NCBI RefSeq assembly: GCF_014764445.1
Contig: NZ_CP061721.1
Location: 124,001 to 188,000 of the forward strand
DNA: 64,000 nt
Source of the DNA: Pseudarthrobacter sp. BIM B-2242
GTDB lineage: Bacteria; Actinomycetota; Actinomycetes; Actinomycetales; Micrococcaceae
Direction of reading: 5' to 3'
The notes under the pieces were generated by a model. It was given only the letters and a program-made list of their open reading frames with translations, did not search any database and was not told the origin of the DNA. Positions 1 to 8,011 of this stretch are shown piece by piece; the stretch's first letter is position 1, and each line of letters opens with the position of its first letter. A program made the translations under genes and the position numbers.

Positions 1-200
1 GAGGGGAACCAGCAGCGGAAAACGACTGTGAGTGGGAGGTTGAGCAGCCGCTACGCATCACTCCGGAAGGCTGGGGGAGATCTGCACCCAGGCTAAAAAT
101 TGTGGCGCCGCACGCTGCATAACGGTGTCATCAAAGCGTACTCTTCAGGCCGGTGAGCGAGGAAGAACACGGGTGCCGCATGCCGTTGCCGGTCTGCGCT
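1..200. other. Left edge, no gene supported
   Basis: I see no supportable gene here. The plus-strand frame starting at base 1 stays open until a TAA at 94-96 and could be the last 31 codons of a gene beginning left of the window. It is too short and featureless to call. The remaining bases lead to the stop codon of the leftward gene that ends at 201. Confidence 0.3.
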
Positions 201-1487
201 TTAGGCGGTCCGCGCCTCCGGCACCGCCGCCTTTTTCCGGCCCAGCTCCGCCGTCCGCTTCACCGACCACCACAGCAGCACCACCAGCAGCACGTTGCGC
301 GTCGTGAGGATTGCGGCCATCACCGGATGGGCGTGGATGAGCGGGGTGTAAAACAGCGGGTAAATCACAAAAGTGGTCATGGCGATCCCCATCAGCAGGG
401 CGGCCGGGACCTTCCAGCGGTCCCAGTCGTGGGTCAGGCCGGCGATGATCACCGGCGCCAGCCAGATGATGAACTGCGGCGAACCCACCTTGTTGAACAC
501 GATGAACGCCGTGGTCATCATCAGGGCGCCTTCGAGGAAGAGTTCTTCCCGCTCGGCCCCGCGCTTCAGTGCACGGACCAGCAGGATGGCTGCCACCACC
601 GCGGCGACGATCAGCAGCGGCTGCATCAGGAACGCCGCCACCGATGCGCCCGGGCCGTAGACCTCGGTGGAGTTGATGGCCGTATTGTCCGCCATTTTGG
701 AGCCGGCAATGTTGAACACGCTCAGCCATACCCACGGCGTGGAGAACGTGGCCTCAAGCTGCATGCCCCGCTCGCCCTGGTTGGTGAGGAAGTCCATGAT
801 GTGCGGCAAACCGCCGGACAGGTACGTGCCCAGGCCCACCACGGCGGTAACGGCGACGCCGGAGGCCAGCACCTGGATGCGCTTGCGGCTGGCGATCACA
901 ATCGGCACCAGGACGGCCGCCGGCCACACCTTGATCCACGTGGCGACGCTCAGCAGGACGCCCGCCACCACGGGGCGTTCAGCGGCGTAGAGCAGGGCGA
1001 TCAGCACCAGGGGAGCGGTGATGCCTTCTACCCGGGCGAAGCTCAGATACCCCATAAAGACGGTGAAAAACAGCCACCACCAGGCCGGGGCAATGCCGCG
1101 CACCTTCCGCGGACCGCGGGTCAGGTACACGAGGCCGACGGCGTTGAGGGCCGTGATGATCAGGAACCAGCAGAGCAGGTAGAGGCTGGGTCCGGCGATG
1201 TTCGCGAGGAAAATCGGGATCTGTGCCAGCACCGGGTAGACCCACGGGCTGATCTTCCCGTCGAGGCTGTCCGGGTTGTAGCCGTCCATGGCCCACTGCC
1301 GGTACTGCTCGGTGTCGCTGAACGTATCGCCGCTGAGGAAGAAGGACGCCATCCAGCCCAGGAAATACAGGTGGATAACCGCGAAGCCCCACCAGACGCT
1401 GGACGGACGGGCAAACCAGTCCACCACGCGGGCGGGCAGGAGCGTGCTGCGGACAGTGACCAGCCGGTCGAAGAACGTCGTGGAAAT
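201..1487 (-). CDS. GT87/DUF2029-like multi-pass membrane protein, paralogue 1
   Basis: Polytopic membrane protein of about 428 residues with roughly ten hydrophobic segments, resembling GT-C fold (GT87/DUF2029) enzymes that use polyprenyl-phosphate sugars. The first extracytoplasmic loop has an acidic FSDTEQYRQWA stretch, followed by SPWVYP, a Trp-rich AWWWLFF segment, FARVEG, TWIKVWPAA and FNKVGSPQF. All are shared with the neighbouring gene at 1489-2889, so the pair is a tandem duplication. No ATG, GTG or TTG in this frame fits the conserved N-terminus. The best start is ATT at 1487-1485, seven bases after AAGGAG and one base after the upstream stop, which implies translational coupling. 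A far-upstream ATG at 1586 would add a low-complexity tail inside the neighbour and looks spurious. The sugar substrate is unknown. Confidence 0.75.
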   Translation of the reverse strand: MSTTFFDRLVTVRSTLLPARVVDWFARPSSVWWGFAVIHLYFLGWMASFFLSGDTFSDTEQYRQWAMDGYNPDSLDGKISPWVYPVLAQIPIFLANIAGPSLYLLCWFLIITALNAVGLVYLTRGPRKVRGIAPAWWWLFFTVFMGYLSFARVEGITAPLVLIALLYAAERPVVAGVLLSVATWIKVWPAAVLVPIVIASRKRIQVLASGVAVTAVVGLGTYLSGGLPHIMDFLTNQGERGMQLEATFSTPWVWLSVFNIAGSKMADNTAINSTEVYGPGASVAAFLMQPLLIVAAVVAAILLVRALKRGAEREELFLEGALMMTTAFIVFNKVGSPQFIIWLAPVIIAGLTHDWDRWKVPAALLMGIAMTTFVIYPLFYTPLIHAHPVMAAILTTRNVLLVVLLWWSVKRTAELGRKKAAVPEARTA

Positions 1488-1488
1488 G

Positions 1489-2889
1489 TCAGGACTCCTT
1501 GAGCGCGGGGACGGACGCGGGAGCCTTCTTGCCCAGCGAGTAGAGCCGCCGGACAGACCACAGGAACAGCACCACCAGGAGCACATTGCGGATGGTCAGC
1601 ACGCCGGCCATCAGCGGGTTGTTGTGGCTCAGTGCATCGTAGAACAAGGGGTAGATGAAGAAGGTGGCCACGGCGATGGCGATGAGCATGGCCGCGGGGA
1701 CCCGCCATTCACGCCAGCTGTGCGCCAGGCCCACTGCCACCGCGGGGGCCAGCCACACCATGAACTGGGGCGAGCCCACCTTGTTGAACACCACAAAAGC
1801 CGTGGTGAGCGTGAGGGCGCCGGCGAGCAGCAGCTCGGTGCGGTCCACGCCGCCCCCGTTTGCGTCGTGGTTCAGCTTGCCGTTGTGCAGCGCCCAGAAC
1901 GTCAGGCCTGCCACCAGCAGCGCCGCCAGGATCAGCAGCGGCTGCATCAGCACGGACATCACGGCGGTACCGGGTCCATCCACCTGCATCGAGTTGATGT
2001 CGGTGTTCATGTACATCCGGGAGTCGCCGATATTCAGCACGGAAAGCCACAGCCACGGCGTGGTGAAGGTGGCCTCGAGCTGCATGCCCCGGTCGCCCTG
2101 CTGGGTGAGGAAGTTCAGCAGCTTGGGCACACTGCCTACGACGGCGGCCAGCGCCACCACCACTGCCGACGTCGCCACGCCCGCCAGCACCACGAGCAGT
2201 CGGTTCTTGACCACGGCGAACAGGGCCAGCATCACTGCCGCCGGCCAGACCTTCACCCAGGTGGCGGCGGCGAGAATGACCGAGGCGATGAACGGCCGGC
2301 CCACGCCGTACGCAAGAGCCACCAGGACGATCGGTGCCGTGAGGCCGTCCACACGGGCGAACCCGAGCCAGCCCATCAGCAGCGTGAAGATCAGCCACCA
2401 CCAGCCCGCCGGGATCGCGTCCTGGTTCCGGCCGCGGTCCGTGAGCTTCGCCAGTCCCCACCCGTTCAGAAGCGTGGTCATCAGCACCCAGAGGAAGAAG
2501 AACGGCCCGGGCCCGGCGATACCGGCCAGCGCCATGGGGATCAGCGCCAGGATGGGGTAAACCCAGGGGCTCGGACCGCCGCTGAGGTTCGCCTCGTTGA
2601 AACCGGCGCTTGCCCAGTCGCGGTAAATGAACGTGTCGCTGAATGCTTCGCCGCGGAGGGAAAGCAGGGCGCCGAAAATCAGGAACCCCAGGTGCACCAG
2701 GATGAAACCCGTGAGCAGCCCGCGGGAAGTGTTGAGCCAGGACCGAACGGGTGCCGGCAGGATGACGTTGCGGATCCGTGTGAGCGAGGCGAAGAATGCG
2801 TCCGTGGAAATGGCGGAATCCTTGTCAGAGAGGGGCAAAACGGGTGCCGGATCGTGCCGCAGGGCGGGAACCGGAAGCATTGGGGGCAC
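1489..2889 (-). CDS. GT87/DUF2029-like multi-pass membrane protein, paralogue 2
   Basis: Membrane protein of 463-466 residues (ATG at 2880 or GTG at 2889), paralogous along its whole length to the gene downstream at 201-1487. Shared landmarks are an FSDTFIYRDWA loop, SPWVYP, GWWWLIF, FARVDG, TWVKVWPAA, GMQLEATFTTPW and FNKVGSPQFM. The alternation of about ten hydrophobic helices with an acidic first outer loop is typical of GT-C glycosyltransferases of the GT87 kind, which would use a lipid-linked sugar on the outer face of the membrane. Membrane topology is clear; the enzymatic role is inferred from family resemblance. It ends one base before the ATT start proposed for its partner, so the two form an operon. 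Confidence 0.75.
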   Translation of the reverse strand: MPPMLPVPALRHDPAPVLPLSDKDSAISTDAFFASLTRIRNVILPAPVRSWLNTSRGLLTGFILVHLGFLIFGALLSLRGEAFSDTFIYRDWASAGFNEANLSGGPSPWVYPILALIPMALAGIAGPGPFFFLWVLMTTLLNGWGLAKLTDRGRNQDAIPAGWWWLIFTLLMGWLGFARVDGLTAPIVLVALAYGVGRPFIASVILAAATWVKVWPAAVMLALFAVVKNRLLVVLAGVATSAVVVALAAVVGSVPKLLNFLTQQGDRGMQLEATFTTPWLWLSVLNIGDSRMYMNTDINSMQVDGPGTAVMSVLMQPLLILAALLVAGLTFWALHNGKLNHDANGGGVDRTELLLAGALTLTTAFVVFNKVGSPQFMVWLAPAVAVGLAHSWREWRVPAAMLIAIAVATFFIYPLFYDALSHNNPLMAGVLTIRNVLLVVLFLWSVRRLYSLGKKAPASVPALKES

Positions 2890-2989
2890 GTTTGTAACAG
2901 CCGCCCCTACCAGTCAAGGGTAGTTGACGGTCCGGGGCGCCCAATAATCCTGCGGCCCCGCGCCCGTCTCTTTTCACGGCTTGAAAGGG

Positions 2990-4099
2990 TTACGTGACCT
3001 TGGCGTGGCGGTAGCGCTCAATCTGTTTCAGGCGCCGCAGGAGGCTGTCGCGCCGCGGGTGCGGGACGGCGTCGGGCGCTTCCGCGGTGAGGTCAATATG
3101 TTTGGTGCCGTACTGCCAGAGCAGGAGGTCATCCAGCAGCCGGTCCGGGCCGGGGGAGTAGCGGTGATCCAGGGCCTTGCGGACCTCGGTGATGCGCTGG
3201 GCGCTGAGCAAGCCGGCCAGCTGGACGGTCTGGTTCAGCCCGTGCGCCGCCATCAGCTCGGCCGCCCAGCCCCAGTCGTCGTCCACCTTGCGGTCCACGT
3301 GCGGCAGCAGCGTGCGCCAGACGTCGCGGATGCGGTTGGGCGTGAGCTGCGCGGCGCCCTCACCGTCCATGTCCCAGTAACTGCGTACTTCCTCATACCG
3401 TTCGTGGAGGTCCGCGAAGGCGGTTTCCACAGTTTCCAGCATGGCGGCGGTGGCGGTGAACTGGCGGTCAAAGTGCGGTGTCCAGGCGCGCGGGTCCTCG
3501 GCCTTGAAGCGGATGTCGTGCTCAATCTCGCTCCAGGCATGGGCGAACACGGTGCGGATCTGGCATTCGAAGAAATAGCTGCCGTTGGGCGGAAGGTCCG
3601 GGTTGAAAACCTGCTGATACTCCTTGACGGTCTCGTTCTGGATGGTGCGCAGGATGAGGTGGCGGCTGGAGTAGCCGTAGGTACCGGATTCGATGGAGCC
3701 GATGTCCTTCTCCCGGTCCCCGCGGCAGTCGAACACCTGCCGCTCGCGCTTGATGATGTTGGCCGCCAGGGCGTTTTCGGCCGGCAGTTTGGTAATGACG
3801 CGGACGCCCACCATGTCATTGAGCGTGCGGAACGGGTCCGGAAACTTCAGCACCGGAGGCCCGCCGGGCTCCAGCGGTTCTTCAATCCGGGAGATCTTTT
3901 CGCGGAACGATTCCACCGTTTTGGTGCGCCCGGTGACAAACAGCGGCGTCACCTCGCTGTCCTTGAGCATGCGGCGCAGGACGAGCAGGACGTCCCGGGT
4001 GACCAGCTTCAGGGCAGGGCGGACGCGCTCGTAGATCTCCACATTTGCCTGCACGGATTCGCGGAGGCTGACGTCCAGGCTGTCCCAGTTACTCGGCAT
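2990..4099 (-). CDS. RelA/SpoT-domain small alarmone synthetase
   Basis: A 369-residue single-domain protein with the RelA/SpoT nucleotidyltransferase signature: GRTKTVESFREKIS (57-70), the metal-binding segment DMVGVR (95-100), YGYSSRHL (141-148) and ECQIRTVFAHAWSEIEHDI (178-196). It lacks the HD hydrolase domain and the TGS/ACT regulatory domains of long Rel proteins. It should therefore make (p)ppGpp from ATP and GDP/GTP but not degrade it. At 369 residues it is longer than classic RelP/RelQ enzymes; the C-terminal 150 residues are helical and unassigned. It stands alone on the minus strand, with a family A repeat separating it from the LacI gene upstream. Family assignment is secure, physiological trigger unknown. 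Confidence 0.85.
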   Translation of the reverse strand: MPSNWDSLDVSLRESVQANVEIYERVRPALKLVTRDVLLVLRRMLKDSEVTPLFVTGRTKTVESFREKISRIEEPLEPGGPPVLKFPDPFRTLNDMVGVRVITKLPAENALAANIIKRERQVFDCRGDREKDIGSIESGTYGYSSRHLILRTIQNETVKEYQQVFNPDLPPNGSYFFECQIRTVFAHAWSEIEHDIRFKAEDPRAWTPHFDRQFTATAAMLETVETAFADLHERYEEVRSYWDMDGEGAAQLTPNRIRDVWRTLLPHVDRKVDDDWGWAAELMAAHGLNQTVQLAGLLSAQRITEVRKALDHRYSPGPDRLLDDLLLWQYGTKHIDLTAEAPDAVPHPRRDSLLRRLKQIERYRHAKVT

Positions 4100-4139
4100 G
4101 GTCCCAGCTTACGGCGGCGGTGTGACACGTCCCCCATCA

Positions 4140-4244
4140 GGACGCTCTCTCACTTAATGTGGGAAAAACGGCAACGCTCTCTCACTTTCTTGAAGAAAGT
4201 GAGAGAGCGTTGCCGAAAAACCCACATTAAGTGAGAGAGCGTCC
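4140..4244. repeat. Family A palindromic repeat, locus 1 (A-B-B'-A')
   Basis: A 105-base composite inverted repeat. Unit A (4140-4163, core CTCTCTCACTTAATGTGGG) is followed by a related unit B (4169-4191, core CTCTCTCACTTTCTT), then the reverse complements of B (4192-4215) and A (4221-4244). The arms pair almost perfectly except for an A5/A5 internal loop. It lies between the 3' end of the LacI gene and the start of the alarmone synthetase, and it contains the LacI stop codon. The same core recurs at 12265, 13349, 27911 and 53127. Confidence 0.9.
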
Positions 4245-5285
4245 CAAGGGGGCGGACGTGGAGTTGCGGACCACCAGGGAACTTTCCAGGGTCAGCTGGG
4301 GCTGTTGGAGCGGGCTGCCTTCCATTAGGCGCCGCAGCTGGCCGCCCGCCTGCACTCCCAAAGACGTTGCGGGCAGGTGCACGCTGGTCAGGCTGGGATT
4401 GCTCGTGGCGGAATACGGCAGATCGTCGAAGCCGGCGATGGCCAGCTCCTCCGGAATCCGCACACCCGCCACGCGGGCTTCCTGCAGCACGCCGTAGGCG
4501 TGGGTATCCGTGGCGCAGACGACGGCGGTAATCCCGTTCCGCTGCCACTGCGGCCAGGCGTCGGCGAAGGCAGCCGCTGCCGCACCGACGTCGATGGTGG
4601 TGCTGACAAACCCGCCGTCCGGCACCGACATTGCCAGTTCCTCGGCCTCGGCCAGGAAGGCGCTGCGCCTGACCTCAAACGTCGCGGTCCCGGTGACGCT
4701 GTCCAGATAAGCCACCTTCCGGTGGCCGGACGAAGCCAGGTGCGCTGCCAACTGCCGCGCGCCATGGGCAACGTCCAGGTTGACCGACGGCGCGTAGGCC
4801 TCCAGGCCCGGGGCATCGAGCAGGACCAGCGGGCCGGCGACGGAGAGATCCTCCAGGAAGCCTGCGTTGGGTGCGTCCACCAGGAGCCCGGCAGGACGCA
4901 GAGACATCAGCCGCCGGACGTCGGCGGCCTGGGGAAACTCGCCCGCGTCGGTGACGGACAGCAACAGCTGATACTCCGAGCCCAAGGACTCCCGCACCCC
5001 GGCGATCACCTTGGCGAAGAACGGGTTGGAAATGTCCGGGGCAACCAGGATCACGATCGAGCTGACGCCCTTGGCCAGCGAGCTGCCGATCCCGTCCACC
5101 ACATACCCGAGCTCCGAAATGGCTTCCCGCACGCGGCTGATGTTCTCCTCGGAGACGCGGCCCGCGGTCTTGCCGTTGGCCACCAGCGACACAGTCGCCG
5201 TCGAGACTCCGGCACGCGCTGCAACCATGGCCGCTGTGACCCGCCGCGACCGCGCGGGATGCTGTAACTGTTCCGCGGATTCCAT
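4227..5285 (-). CDS. LacI-family transcriptional repressor
   Basis: A 352-residue LacI/GalR repressor. The N-terminal helix-turn-helix is at about 17-36 (AAMVAARAGVSTATVSLVAN), with the hinge helix near 50-65, followed by a periplasmic-binding-protein-like effector domain (SIVILVAPDISNPFFAKVI at about 80). It is transcribed away from the nucleoside hydrolase-MFS-ribokinase operon, and two palindromes containing AAGCGCTT lie in the 276-base gap. I infer that it represses that operon and is relieved by a nucleoside, ribose or a derivative. Its 3' end runs into a family A repeat: the last codons and the TAA stop (ACT TAA) are repeat sequence, so the C-terminal residues GRSLT are repeat-encoded. 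Confidence 0.88.
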   Translation of the reverse strand: MESAEQLQHPARSRRVTAAMVAARAGVSTATVSLVANGKTAGRVSEENISRVREAISELGYVVDGIGSSLAKGVSSIVILVAPDISNPFFAKVIAGVRESLGSEYQLLLSVTDAGEFPQAADVRRLMSLRPAGLLVDAPNAGFLEDLSVAGPLVLLDAPGLEAYAPSVNLDVAHGARQLAAHLASSGHRKVAYLDSVTGTATFEVRRSAFLAEAEELAMSVPDGGFVSTTIDVGAAAAAFADAWPQWQRNGITAVVCATDTHAYGVLQEARVAGVRIPEELAIAGFDDLPYSATSNPSLTSVHLPATSLGVQAGGQLRRLMEGSPLQQPQLTLESSLVVRNSTSAPLGRSLT

Positions 5286-5440
5286 ACCTCGATCGTAATA
5301 GGGGGAGGGTCTTTCTCCGGCCGTTCCCCAAGGGCAACCGCTACTCAGCCAGGGGGCCCGTCACCGGGCTGCGCACGCAGATATAGCGCGAGCATGTTCA
5401 GGACCAAGCCAGGCCAGCCAAGTTCATTGCGGCCACTGAC

Positions 5441-5481
5441 GTCAAGCGCTTGACCTGCAGCAACGTTAAGCGCTTGACGTT
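5441..5481. promoter_or_regulatory. Two LacI-type operators upstream of the nucleoside operon
   Basis: GTCAAGCGCTTGAC at 5441-5454 is a perfect 14-base palindrome. AACGTTAAGCGCTTGACGTT at 5462-5481 is a 20-base palindrome with one mismatched pair. Their centres are 24 bases apart. The central CG step inside AAGCGCTT is typical of LacI-family sites, and a LacI-family gene starts 156 bases to the left. Confidence 0.75.
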
Positions 5482-5503
5482 GACGCTTTTCGGATGTCAT
5501 GAT
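5474..5503 (+). promoter_or_regulatory. Probable promoter of the nucleoside operon
   Basis: TTGACG at 5474-5479 and CATGAT at 5498-5503 form a -35/-10 pair with an 18-base spacer. The -35 lies inside the second LacI-type palindrome, so a bound repressor would block polymerase. The -10 is weak (four of six). Confidence 0.45.
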
Positions 5504-5561
5504 CACTGTAATAAGTGCGCCCGCTGCTCTTGCAGGCCCCAATGACGTGGAGAAAATAGAC

Positions 5562-6590
5562 GTGGAATCCAACTCGATGAAACCCGCCCCCAGGAAGATC
5601 ATCCTCGACTGCGACCCCGGGCACGATGACGCCGTCGCCATGCTGCTTGCCCACGGCAACCCTGACATCGACCTGCTGGCCGTCACCACGGTAGTGGGCA
5701 ACCAGACCCTCGAGAAGGTCACCAAAAACGCCCTGTCCGTCGGCACCATCGCCGGCATCACCGGCGTTCCGTTCGCCGCCGGCTGCGCCCGCCCCCTGGT
5801 CCGCACCATCGAAAACGCGCCGGACATCCACGGCGAATCAGGCATGGACGGCCCCGCCCAGCCCGAGTCGGCCATCGAACTGGACCCGCGCCACGCCGTC
5901 GACCTCATCATCGACACCGTGATGGCCCACGAACCCGGCACCGTCACCCTGGTCCCCACCGGCGGCCTCACCAACATCGCGCTGGCGGCCCGCAAGGAAC
6001 CGCGCATCGTGGAACGCGTGAAGGAAGTTGTCCTGATGGGCGGCGGTTACCACGTGGGCAACTGGAGCGCAGTGGCCGAATTCAACATCATCATCGACCC
6101 CGAAGCCGCGCACATCGTGTTCAACGAAAAGTGGCCTGTTGTGATGGTTGGCCTGGACCTCACGCACCAGGCCCTCGCCACCCCTGAGGTGGTGGAGAAG
6201 ATCGCAGCCGTGGGCACCAAGCCCGCACAGTTCGTGATGGAACTGATGGAGTTCTTCACCCAGACCTACAAGGACGCCCAGGGCTTCGACTACCCGCCCG
6301 TCCACGATCCCTGCGCCGTGGCCTACGTGATCGACCCCAGCATCGTCACCACCCGCAAGGTCCCCGTGGACATCGAACTGCAGGGCACGCTGACCCTCGG
6401 CATGACCGTGGCCGACTTCCGCGCCCCCGCGCCGGAGGACTGCCACACCTCCGTGGCCGTCGACCTGGACCATAAGAAGTTCTGGGATCTCGTCACGGAC
6501 GCTCTGGTGCGCATCGGAGAGCCCGACGTCGGCGCTCCCGCCGCCGCTGCAGTCGCCGCTGAAACCGTTACCGCAGGGGCCACGGCATGA
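5562..6590 (+). CDS. Inosine-uridine-type nucleoside hydrolase
   Basis: A 342-residue nucleoside hydrolase of the IU-NH family, hydrolysing the N-glycosidic bond of ribonucleosides to free base plus ribose. The N-terminal Ca2+/ribose-binding motif DCDPGHDDAVAML is present, as are PTGGLTNIAL, VLMGGGYHVGNW, EFNIIIDPEAAHIVF and the late HDPCAVAYV with the conserved Asp. I chose the GTG at 5562 because GGAG lies nine bases upstream; ATG 5577 is an alternative. It is the first gene of a three-gene operon and overlaps the transporter start (ATGA). Downstream ribokinase would phosphorylate the ribose released, so the operon forms a ribonucleoside uptake and salvage pathway. Exact nucleoside preference cannot be read from sequence. 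Confidence 0.88.
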   Translation: MESNSMKPAPRKIILDCDPGHDDAVAMLLAHGNPDIDLLAVTTVVGNQTLEKVTKNALSVGTIAGITGVPFAAGCARPLVRTIENAPDIHGESGMDGPAQPESAIELDPRHAVDLIIDTVMAHEPGTVTLVPTGGLTNIALAARKEPRIVERVKEVVLMGGGYHVGNWSAVAEFNIIIDPEAAHIVFNEKWPVVMVGLDLTHQALATPEVVEKIAAVGTKPAQFVMELMEFFTQTYKDAQGFDYPPVHDPCAVAYVIDPSIVTTRKVPVDIELQGTLTLGMTVADFRAPAPEDCHTSVAVDLDHKKFWDLVTDALVRIGEPDVGAPAAAAVAAETVTAGATA

Positions 6591-8011
6591 GCACCACCGC
6601 CCTCACGAACACGAAAACCAGCAACGTCACCGCCCTGATGGTGGCCCTGCTGGCTGCCTGCGTGGCCTTCCAGCTCAACGCCTCCATGCTCAGCCCCGCC
6701 CTGGTCACCATGGGCGAGGAGCTCAACACGGACCAGGCAACCATCGGCCTGTCCCAGACCTGGTTCTTCACCGCGGCCGCCCTCTTCTCCCTCTTCCTGC
6801 CCCGCCTGAGCGACATCATCGGCCGCAAGAAGATCCTGCTGGGCATGATGGTCCTCATGGCCGTCGGCTCGGTCATCGCCGCACTGGCCCCGGACGTCAC
6901 CTGGCTCTTTGTGGGCCGCATCATCCAGGGTGTCAGCGGACCCACCGTCCCGCTCTGCCTCATCATGCTGCGCTCCGCCGTCAGCAGCCCCAAGAAGTAC
7001 GGCGCGCTGATGGGCCTGATCACCGCGGTCAACGGCGGCGTGGCCGGCGTGGACTCCTTCGTGGGCGGCTACTTCGCCGAGCACTACGGCTTCCGCAGCA
7101 TCTTCTGGCTGATGGTGGTCCTGGCGGTCGTCGCCACCGCCCTGATCGCGTTCCTCGCCGGTGAAAGCAAGCCCGCAGCCGGAACCACCATGGACTGGCT
7201 GGGCGTGTTCTTCATCGTGGTTGCAGTGGGCGCCCTGCTCACGGCCCTCAACGAAGGCTCAAAACTTGTCGGCGCCTTCGAATCCGGCACCCTGATGCTG
7301 GCGATCGGGCTGGTGGTTGTTGCCGCCGCCGCGTTCTACCTGTTCTGGCGGACCGAAAAGCGCGCCAGTCAGCCCATGGTGGAGATCGTCCACCTGCGCC
7401 AGCGCTCCACCTGGGCGCCGCTGCTGACCACCACCCTGACCATGACCGGCATCTTCGCCGTCATCAACGGCATCGTCCCGGCCTACGTGCAGGCGGCCGA
7501 CCCCGGCTTCGGCATCGGCCCCACCGAAATGTCACTCATCATCCTCACCCCCTACGCCCTGCTCGGCTGGCTGGTCGGCCCCCTCAGCGGCAGGCTCGCT
7601 CCCGTGCTCGGCTACACCAAGGTGCTGCGCATCGGCATGCTGGGCAGCATTGTGGCGCTGGCCATCATCGCGTTCTTCGGCCTCAGCAGCCTGCCTATGA
7701 TGATCGCCGGCACGGTCTTGCTGGGCATCATGTACGCCGGTACGGTCAACATCATGCTGAACGGTCTCGGAGTTGTCCTTTCACCCGCCGGAAACCCGGG
7801 CTTCCTGCCCGGCATGAACGCGGGCGCCTTCAACCTCGGCGCCGGCCTGAGCTTCCTGGTGCTGCCCGCAGTTTTGGTGGCGACGTCGGCGCTTGGGGAT
7901 GCCAAGGCGTCCTACCTCAGCGTTGTGGTCACCGGTCTCGTGATCACGGTCGCCGCCTTCGGCGCCTCGCTCCTGATCCCCAAGCCCGTTGAGGCTGAGG
8001 TGACCGAATGA
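6587..8011 (+). CDS. MFS transporter, probable nucleoside importer
   Basis: A 474-residue major facilitator protein with about 14 hydrophobic segments, resembling the DHA2-type 14-helix subfamily. The loop 2-3 signature reads PRLSDIIGRKK, and GRIIQGVSGP lies in helix 4. It begins inside the stop codon of the nucleoside hydrolase (ATGA) and ends overlapping the ribokinase start (ATGA), so translation of the three genes is coupled. DHA2 members are often annotated as drug exporters, but here the context between a nucleoside hydrolase and ribokinase argues for nucleoside or pentose transport. That substrate assignment is inference from position only. Confidence 0.8.
   Translation: MSTTALTNTKTSNVTALMVALLAACVAFQLNASMLSPALVTMGEELNTDQATIGLSQTWFFTAAALFSLFLPRLSDIIGRKKILLGMMVLMAVGSVIAALAPDVTWLFVGRIIQGVSGPTVPLCLIMLRSAVSSPKKYGALMGLITAVNGGVAGVDSFVGGYFAEHYGFRSIFWLMVVLAVVATALIAFLAGESKPAAGTTMDWLGVFFIVVAVGALLTALNEGSKLVGAFESGTLMLAIGLVVVAAAAFYLFWRTEKRASQPMVEIVHLRQRSTWAPLLTTTLTMTGIFAVINGIVPAYVQAADPGFGIGPTEMSLIILTPYALLGWLVGPLSGRLAPVLGYTKVLRIGMLGSIVALAIIAFFGLSSLPMMIAGTVLLGIMYAGTVNIMLNGLGVVLSPAGNPGFLPGMNAGAFNLGAGLSFLVLPAVLVATSALGDAKASYLSVVVTGLVITVAAFGASLLIPKPVEAEVTE

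Noticed and set aside
1..96. Open plus-strand frame from the window edge to a TAA at 94-96
   Set aside because: Only 31 codons, no recognisable motif and no way to see the start; it may be chance in GC-rich DNA.
153..2997. Long plus-strand open frames opposite the two membrane protein genes
   Set aside because: Translations are rich in Arg, His, Gln and Gly without domains, typical antisense shadows in high-GC coding DNA.
6587..8011. Drug efflux pump
   Set aside because: The DHA2-like sequence would allow it, but translational coupling between a nucleoside hydrolase and ribokinase favours nucleoside transport.
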